Source: Streptomyces blattellae
GTDB taxonomy: Bacteria; Actinomycetota; Actinomycetes; Streptomycetales; Streptomycetaceae
Assembly (NCBI RefSeq): GCF_009709555.1
Contig: NZ_WJBG01000003.1
Location: 1-64,000 of the forward strand
Direction: 5' to 3'
DNA: 64,000 bases
The notes under the pieces are model-generated. The model saw only the letters and a program-made list of their open reading frames with translations. It was not told the DNA's origin and did not search any database. Position 1 is the first letter of the stretch, and the number at the start of each line of letters is the position of its first letter. The position numbers were made by a program, and so were the translations under genes. Positions 58,495 through 64,000 of the stretch are shown piece by piece.

Positions 58495-59211
58495 ATGGCT
58501 AGGTCAAGTGCTGATCCCTCTCGGCGCCCGAGCCCCCGACCGCGGGCCCGCGCCGCGGTCCGCCGCCGGGTGTGGAAGCTGCTCCAGCAGCGCGAGGACG
58601 GCTTCCCCTGGATCACCGTGAACGGCAGGCCGCTTGAAGGCTGGACCGTGCTGGACTCCGACGCCGCCCCGGTGGCCGGCGCATCCGAGAAAGAGGGCGC
58701 CGCCGGCACCTGCAAGAAGGGCGTCTTCGGCCTGTGCCCGTGCTGGTGTACTGCGACACCCGCGGCGAGATGCTCGCCCAGAAACTGCGGCCCGGCGACG
58801 CCGGCTGCAACGACACCGACGACAACATCGGCACCTTCGTGCAGGCCGTTGAGCAACTGCCCGGCCCCCACCGCAAGAAGATCCTGTTCCGGACCGACGG
58901 GGCCGGGTTCTCCCACGGCCTGCTCGCCTGGATCGCCTCCGCCGGTGGATGACTCCACCCCTGCTACACCTGGGAGTACTCCACCAGTTGGACCTTCACC
59001 CAGCGAGATGGACGCCGTGCTCGGCGTCGACGCGCTGGAGCAGCGCACCAGCCGCACGCTGTGGGAGGCCGCGCTCCAGGCCGACGGCACGGTGCGCGAG
59101 AAGGCGTTCGGGGTGGAGGTCACCGGCCTGCTCGGCGACTTGCCCTCCTGGCCGAAGGGCCTTGACGTCCTCGTGGTCCTGTTCTGTCCCTCTTCCTGCC
59201 CTGCGGGTCAA
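58495..59211 (+). pseudogene. IS1380-family transposase remnant with frameshifts
   Basis: Pieces of one DDE transposase follow each other in alternating frames. The first frame has GWTVLDSDAAPVAGASEKEGAAGTCKKGVFG, the second VLVYCDTRGEMLAQKLRPGDAGCNDTDDNIG and ILFRTDGAGFSHGLL. The first frame then resumes with EMDAVLGVDAL and EVTGLLGDLPSWPKGLDV. This matches the IS1380 core order, but the N- and C-terminal thirds are missing and a stop at 58950-58952 breaks it. No terminal repeats were found, so it cannot move. Confidence 0.75.
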
Positions 59212-59221
59212 GCCTTGCGGG

Positions 59222-60288
59222 TCAGCGCCACGCTCCCGACAGGTCCCGGGCGACTACCGCGGTCAGGACCCGTACGCCGTGTGTCGAACCCGGGTCGAGG
59301 TCGGTGAGTTCGCTTACGCGGCGCAGGCGGTAGTCGAGGGTACGGGGGTGGATGTCGAGGGCCGCCGCGGCGGGGCCGCGGTTCATGTCGTGGCGGTAGT
59401 AGGCGTCGAGGGTGACGAAGAGGTCCGGGCCCGTCTCCAGGAGCCGGGCCGTGGAGCGGAGCCAGCTGTCGACGAACGGCACCTCCACCACGCCCAGTTC
59501 GACGAACACGTCGGCCAGGGTGTGCGGTCTCAGCCGGGCCGACGTCCGCAGCGGGGCCGCCCTGCTGATCCGCCGGGCCCGTTCGAGCGCCGAGGCCAGG
59601 CCGGTCACCGGCGCGGTGGCGGCACCGGCGGCACAGCGGCGGCCGAGGGCGTCGGCGAAGGGCGGTCCGGGACGAGAGTGGCTACGGCGGGTTCGGGGTC
59701 GGAATCCGGCAGTGCGGCAGTGCGGCAGGGGCGGAGTCCGGGATCAGGGCGATCAGTTCGCCGCTCTCCGCTCCCGTGCCTGGGGCGTCGGCGGGCTCCC
59801 GTTCCGTGTGCCACCTCATCGGTACCTGGTGGGTCTTCAGCAGGGCCTCGATGTCGTTCTCCGGGTCGCGGTCGCCCGGTGGGCGGCCCGGGACCCGGAC
59901 CACCAACACCGTGTAGGCGTCGGCCAGTTCCATGTCGGCGCGCTGGGCCAGCTCCGCCGCTGCGCCGTTCTCCGACGGCAACGCCCTTGCCAGCATGGCG
60001 ACTTGTTCGGCGTACGGCATACGGCGGCGCAGCACCGACTCGTAGCCGCCGCGGTAGGCGTGGATGCCGCGCTCGCCCTGCGGGGGCGATCCAGCGCATG
60101 AGGCACATGAGTTCGTCGAGGTCACCCCCGCGCAGGGTGTCCGTCGCCTCGTTGATCTCGCGCAGCATCAGCTCGGTGTGGATGCCCAGGACGAGTTGGC
60201 GCGAGTCCAGCGACATGCCCGCCTCGGCCCGCACCTCGCCCATCGACGCGATGAAAGCCAGGTCCTCGTCGGTCAGCATGCCGTTCAC
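59222..60288 (-). pseudogene. PucR-type transcriptional regulator, broken by three small lesions
   Basis: A CdaR/PucR-type regulator starts with GTG at 60288 (MNGMLTDEDLAFIASMGEVRAEAGMSL on its own frame). It continues in a second frame (RGIHAYRGGYESVLRRRMPYAEQ) and ends in a third with the typical helix-turn-helix DIHPRTLDYRLRRVSELTDLDP. The frames can be joined by one extra base in a G5 run at 60082-60086, one extra copy of AGTGCGGC at 59711-59726, and one missing base near 59665. After these corrections a continuous protein of about 355 residues results. It is probably non-functional. Confidence 0.75.
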
Positions 60289-60564
60289 CCAGGGCGAGGG
60301 GGGTGCCGACAGACGAAAACCGGATGCCCGTTTATCACTCCGGGTGAAACCGTGAAGGGTGTGCGGGCACGGTGTTTGTCACAGTGCGCAAAGTTCGTTT
60401 ATCGGGGCGCACTTGTGGCTCGATTCCCTTGTGAGCGGGCTGGGGCCTCGGCTTAATGAGACCCGTGCCCGCCGCCCGAGCAGGGACCGATTCGGAAAAG
60501 GGACCACTCCGAATTCGCGGGGCGCGGGCCACCCACTGACCTGTGTTCAAACGGGAGGCCAACA

Positions 60565-61461
60565 ATGCTGAAAGCCATGAAATCCGGGACCCGGAAGAGA
60601 ATCGCGACCGCCGCCGCCGTCGTGACCGCGGCCACCGCGCTCATCGTGACCTCGCCGGGCTCCGGCTCCGCCGCCGTCACCGCCACTCCCAGCCTGCAGG
60701 CGTTCGGGATCACCGGTGACGGCCTGACCATGGCCAGCTTCTCCACCGACGCCCCAGGGATCCTCAACTGGGTCCGGGATGTCACCGGACTCAGCGGCGA
60801 CACCAGGCTGGTCGGTATCGACCACCGGGTGCAGAACGGTCTCATGTACGGCCTCGGTGAGAAGGGCGGCATCTACACGATCACCACCCCGCCGCCCGGT
60901 AGCAGCAACAACGTGGTCGTCACCAAGGTCTCCCAGCTCCAGGTCGCGCTCTACGGCACCACCTTCGACATCGACTTCAACCCGGCGGCCGACCGGCTGC
61001 GGGTGATCAGCAACAACGGCCAGAACCTGCGCCACAACCTGAACGACGGCACCACGGCCACCGACAGCAGCCTGAACATCCCGCCGGCGACCACGGCCGC
61101 CACCGGCGTGACCGGCGCCGCGTACACGAACAACGACCTGGTCGGCTCCACCGGCACCACGCTCACCAACGTGGACACTTTCAACGACCAGATCACCATC
61201 CAGTCGCCTCCGAACGCCGGCAACCTCGTCCCGACCGGCCTGCTCGGCTTCGACGCGAACCTCGACGCCGGCTACGACATCTTCAGCACCCTCACCAACG
61301 GCAAGACGACCGCCAACACCGCCTTCGCCACCATCACGCCGTACAACGGCAGGGCGTCCTTCTACAGCATCGACATCCTCACCGGCGCACCGACGCTCAT
61401 CGGTACGTTCCCGAACTCAGTCCAGATCACGGACTTCACCATCACGATCAGCGGCAGCTGA
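60565..61461 (+). CDS. DUF4394 domain-containing secreted protein
   Basis: 298 aa. A Sec signal (RIATAAAVVTAATALIVTSPGSGSAA) precedes a DUF4394 domain with beta-propeller-like repeats (FGITGDGLTMASFSTDAPG, GTTFDIDFNPAADRLRVISNNGQNLRHN, GVTGAAYTNNDL). The function of the family is unknown; it is extracellular and lacks catalytic motifs. Ribosome site GGGAGG lies upstream of ATG 60565. Confidence 0.92.
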   Translation: MLKAMKSGTRKRIATAAAVVTAATALIVTSPGSGSAAVTATPSLQAFGITGDGLTMASFSTDAPGILNWVRDVTGLSGDTRLVGIDHRVQNGLMYGLGEKGGIYTITTPPPGSSNNVVVTKVSQLQVALYGTTFDIDFNPAADRLRVISNNGQNLRHNLNDGTTATDSSLNIPPATTAATGVTGAAYTNNDLVGSTGTTLTNVDTFNDQITIQSPPNAGNLVPTGLLGFDANLDAGYDIFSTLTNGKTTANTAFATITPYNGRASFYSIDILTGAPTLIGTFPNSVQITDFTITISGS

Positions 61462-61486
61462 CCCCGCCGGGTCATCGCCTCACCTT

Positions 61487-61519
61487 CTCGCCGCGGCCCG
61501 CTACCTGGGCCGCGGCGAG
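61487..61519. terminator. Terminator hairpin after the DUF4394 gene
   Basis: CTCGCCGCGGCCC and GGGCCGCGGCGAG form a perfect 13-bp stem with a 7-base loop, 25 bases after the stop. Confidence 0.85.
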
Positions 61520-61715
61520 TCCGTCTGCCTGCCCCGGCGCAGGGCGCGGGCGCACCAGCCTCATCTCGCCTGGCGGCTTCCGGGCTGAGAGGGCCGAAGA
61601 GGACGGGCGCGTCTGGGAAGGGCGTGATCGTAACCCGGCATCCCGCATCGTGAGCCACCCGTCCATCTACTGGACCCAGTCGGCTGTTCGTCGCGTGTTC
61701 GACTAGCGTCGGTGC

Positions 61716-62654
61716 ATGACCAGCGACACCCCCGATGCCGTGTCCTTCGCGGACGCCACCCTCACCGAGGCCCTTGCCGCCGGAACCGTCGTTCTCGACG
61801 GCGGTATGTCCAACCAGCTGGAGTCCGCCGGGCACGACCTGAGTGACGGGCTGTGGTCGGCGCGGCTGCTCGCCGAGGAGCCCGAGGCGATCACCGAGGC
61901 CCACCTCGCCTACTTCGAGGCGGGCGCGAACGTGGCGATCACCTCCAGTTATCAGGCCACCTTCGAGGGCTTCGGCAAGCGGGGGATCGGACGGGCGCGG
62001 GCGGCCGAACTGCTCACGCTCAGTGTGGAGCTGGCCCGCGAGGCCGCTCGTCGCGCGCGGACGGGCCGGCCGCTGTGGGTGGCCGCGTCGGTGGGCCCGT
62101 ACGGGGCGATGCTCGCGGACGGCTCCGAATACCGGGGCCGGTACGGGCTGAGCGTCGATGAGCTGGAGCGTTTCCACCGGCCACGGCTCGAAGTGCTGGC
62201 CGGCGCCCGGCCCGACGTACTGGCGCTGGAAACGGTTCCCGACGCCGACGAGGCCGCCGCGCTGCTGCGGGCGGTGCGTGGACTCGGCGTCCCGGCCTGG
62301 CTGTCGTACACGGTCGACGGGGATCGTACGCGTGCCGGGCAGCCGTTGGCGGAGGCGTTCGGGCCGGCCGCCGAGGCGGACGAGGTGATCGCGGTCGGGG
62401 TGAACTGCTGCGCGCCCGAGGACGTCGACGCCGCGATCCGGATCGCGGCCCGGGTCACCGGAAAACCGGTCGTCGTGTATCCCAACAGCGGTGAGGCCTG
62501 GGACGCCGGGGCCCGCGCCTGGACCGGCCGGTCCAGCTTCGCGCCCGAGCAGGTGCGGGGCTGGCAGGAGGCGGGGGCGCGGCTGATCGGCGGGTGCTGC
62601 CGGGTGGGTCCGGAGGCGATCACGTCGATCGCGCGGACGCTGGCGCCCGCGTAA
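61716..62654 (+). CDS. mmuM: Homocysteine S-methyltransferase
   Basis: 312 aa zinc enzyme that moves a methyl group from S-methylmethionine (or AdoMet) to homocysteine, giving methionine. VLDGGMSNQLE starts the barrel. ITSSYQATFEGF and VGVNCCAPEDV (first zinc Cys) follow, and IGGCCRVGPEAI supplies the paired Cys. The length is normal. It is cytoplasmic and stands alone between the DUF4394 and LacI genes. Confidence 0.94.
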   Translation: MTSDTPDAVSFADATLTEALAAGTVVLDGGMSNQLESAGHDLSDGLWSARLLAEEPEAITEAHLAYFEAGANVAITSSYQATFEGFGKRGIGRARAAELLTLSVELAREAARRARTGRPLWVAASVGPYGAMLADGSEYRGRYGLSVDELERFHRPRLEVLAGARPDVLALETVPDADEAAALLRAVRGLGVPAWLSYTVDGDRTRAGQPLAEAFGPAAEADEVIAVGVNCCAPEDVDAAIRIAARVTGKPVVVYPNSGEAWDAGARAWTGRSSFAPEQVRGWQEAGARLIGGCCRVGPEAITSIARTLAPA

Positions 62655-62844
62655 ACGCTCCGCTGGAAGTGCGGCGCTGTGCCGTCGGCCGTCTGCGGCG
62701 CCGTCATGGCTGGTCGCGCGGTCCCCCGCGCCCCTACAGGGCGCCTCCGAACCGCAGCCGGCTTCGCCCGGCCCGCGTGCGCAGCGTGAGATCCCGGCGT
62801 TCCGCCCCTCGTTCCTGCCGCTTCCCACTGCTAGCCTCCGGATT

Positions 62845-62858
62845 GGGAACCGGTTTCC
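62845..62858. promoter_or_regulatory. LacI-family operator upstream of the lacI-type gene
   Basis: GGGAACCGGTTTCC has one mismatch to a perfect palindrome with a central CG. It lies 40 bases before the regulator start, as expected for autorepression. Confidence 0.65.
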
Positions 62859-62897
62859 ACCGTGTTGCCGCAGCTGACGAAGGGGGCGGGGCGGAGC

Positions 62898-63947
62898 ATG
62901 ACGAGGAAGAGCGCGGACGCGAGTCGCAGCACCATCCGGGACGTGGCGGCGCGCGCGGGTGTGTCCGCGTCGACGGTGTCGCGGGTGCTGGGCGGGGTGT
63001 ATCCGGTGAGTTCGGCGACCCGCACTCGGGTGATGCGGGCGGTGCGCGAGCTGGACTATGTCGCCGACGCGCGCGCCAAGGCGGTGGCGGGTGTCGCCAC
63101 GCCCACGCTGGCGTTCGTGCTGGAGGACATCACCGGACCGTCGTTCGCGCACATGGCGCACGGCGTGGAGCGGGAGGCGACCCGGCTCGGGCATCTGTGC
63201 GTGGTGTGCAGCACGGACGGCGACGTCCGGCACGAGCTGGAGTTCGTCGAGATGATGCGCGCCCAGCGGGCCGCCGCCGTGATCCTGGTGGGCGGCTCCG
63301 CCGACACCCCCGAGTACCGCGAGCGCACCCGCCGGATGGCCGACCAGCTGGCGTCGGCGGGCTCCCGGCTGGTGCTGTGCGGCCGCCCGCCGCTGGGGCC
63401 CGGGGCGCCGGTGACGGTCATCGAGTACGACAACGAGGGCGGCGCCTACGCCCTGGTCGCCCATGTCCTCTCCCGGGGCCACCGCCGGGTGCTGTTCCTC
63501 GGCGGCAAGCCCGACCACACCACCGCGCAGGGCCGTGAACGCGGTTACCTCGCCGCGCACCGCGCCCGCGGTCTGGAGCCGGACCCGGCGCTGCTCCTCC
63601 ACGGCGACTTCACCCGCGACTCCGGTCACCGTCTGCTGCGCGAGGCACTGAAACGGGGACTGGAGTTCACGGCCGTGGTGGCCGCCACCGACATGGTCGC
63701 CGCGGGCGCGCTCACCGCCCTGCACGAGGCGGGCCTGGACGTTCCCGGCGATGTTTCGCTGGCCGGTTACGACGACATTCCCTTCGCCCGTGACCTCCAC
63801 CCGGCCCTGACCACGGTCCACGTCCCCTACGAGGAACTGGGCCGTCTCGCCGTCCGCACGGCACTGGGCCGCACCCCCGAAACCCCGGACGAGCACCTGC
63901 TGTTGGGCACGCACGTGGTGGTGCGGGACTCCGTCGCGGCGAGGTGA
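62898..63947 (+). CDS. LacI family transcriptional regulator
   Basis: 349 aa. The N-terminal helix-turn-helix and hinge helix STIRDVAARAGVSASTVSRVLGG are followed by a periplasmic-binding-protein-like sensor domain (VVAATDMVAAGALTALHEAGLDVPGDVSLAGYDDIPFA). It probably binds a sugar. Its targets may be its own promoter (operator at 62845) and possibly the polysaccharide cluster 49-56 kb, but that is inference. ATG at 62898 has GGGGCGGAG upstream. The rest of the window, 63948-64000, holds no gene. Confidence 0.93.
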   Translation: MTRKSADASRSTIRDVAARAGVSASTVSRVLGGVYPVSSATRTRVMRAVRELDYVADARAKAVAGVATPTLAFVLEDITGPSFAHMAHGVEREATRLGHLCVVCSTDGDVRHELEFVEMMRAQRAAAVILVGGSADTPEYRERTRRMADQLASAGSRLVLCGRPPLGPGAPVTVIEYDNEGGAYALVAHVLSRGHRRVLFLGGKPDHTTAQGRERGYLAAHRARGLEPDPALLLHGDFTRDSGHRLLREALKRGLEFTAVVAATDMVAAGALTALHEAGLDVPGDVSLAGYDDIPFARDLHPALTTVHVPYEELGRLAVRTALGRTPETPDEHLLLGTHVVVRDSVAAR

Positions 63948-64000
63948 CCGGCCCCGGTATCGTCCCCCGGCCTCAGGGCCGCCCGCCCGGTGTCAGGAAC

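Noticed and set aside
61362..63914. Minus-strand frame (850 codons) across mmuM and the LacI gene
   Set aside because: It runs antisense through two clear genes and shows no family motifs.

Overview
The window is high-GC actinobacterial DNA, almost certainly a Streptomyces chromosome. Pointers include the strong G/C third-position bias of the real frames, many GTG and some TTG starts, twin-arginine exported enzymes, a DmdR/IdeR-type iron box, a DUF2637 membrane protein, SAV_2336-type and FxsC-type domains, and several copies of a GGGGGTCCCCC-type palindromic repeat typical of streptomycete intergenic DNA. No tRNA, rRNA or CRISPR array was seen.

Left part (1-23 kb). A cut-off TnpB-type gene sits at the left edge. 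It is followed by a three-subunit xanthine dehydrogenase-like operon (minus strand) that diverges from a PucR-type activator. Next come a TPR protein, a GntR/FCD repressor, an iron-box-controlled siderophore-iron reductase, a DUF2637 membrane protein, an anti-sigma-like ATPase, a probably dead PP2C-like protein, DUF456 and a secreted GH95-type glycosidase carrying an NQDP/DH microsatellite. A DNA alkylation repair pair (Ada-AlkA and an MGMT) and rsgA follow. rsgA has a tiny leader-like ORF upstream and a duplicated translation start that is fused to an ATPase relic. The block ends with a membrane protein that joins a sigma-like cytoplasmic part to an outside CBM2.

Centre (23.4-32.7 kb). Five overlapping genes form what looks like an NTP-dependent biological conflict operon: an alpha/beta hydrolase, a caspase-fold protease with a VMAP-like C-terminus, a MoxR AAA+ ATPase, a 1409-residue protein and a KGGAGR-motif ParA-like ATPase. 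The long protein reads as a 10 x 12-residue repeat, a SAV_2336-type region with vWA, a degenerate NB-ARC-like domain and an FxsC/TIR-like domain. This is the most interesting part of the window.

Right part (32.7-64 kb). An alditol oxidase-like gene precedes a complete sugar uptake locus (ROK regulator, binding protein, two permeases, GH2 beta-galactosidase). A three-gene ABC exporter follows, then a scar where an MFS relic abuts a truncated cupin gene, then NUDIX, a PEP mutase-like lyase and a secreted beta-propeller-like protein. A plant-polysaccharide cluster follows: DUF2264, rhamnogalacturonan acetylesterase, PL4 rhamnogalacturonan lyase, GH43_24-RICIN and GH43_26. LacI-type operator-like sites lie in or near it. 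The end contains an APH-type kinase, a broken IS1380 transposase, a PucR-type pseudogene with three definable lesions, DUF4394, mmuM and a LacI regulator with its own operator.

All calls rest on reading the sequence and on recall of family motifs. No database search was possible.
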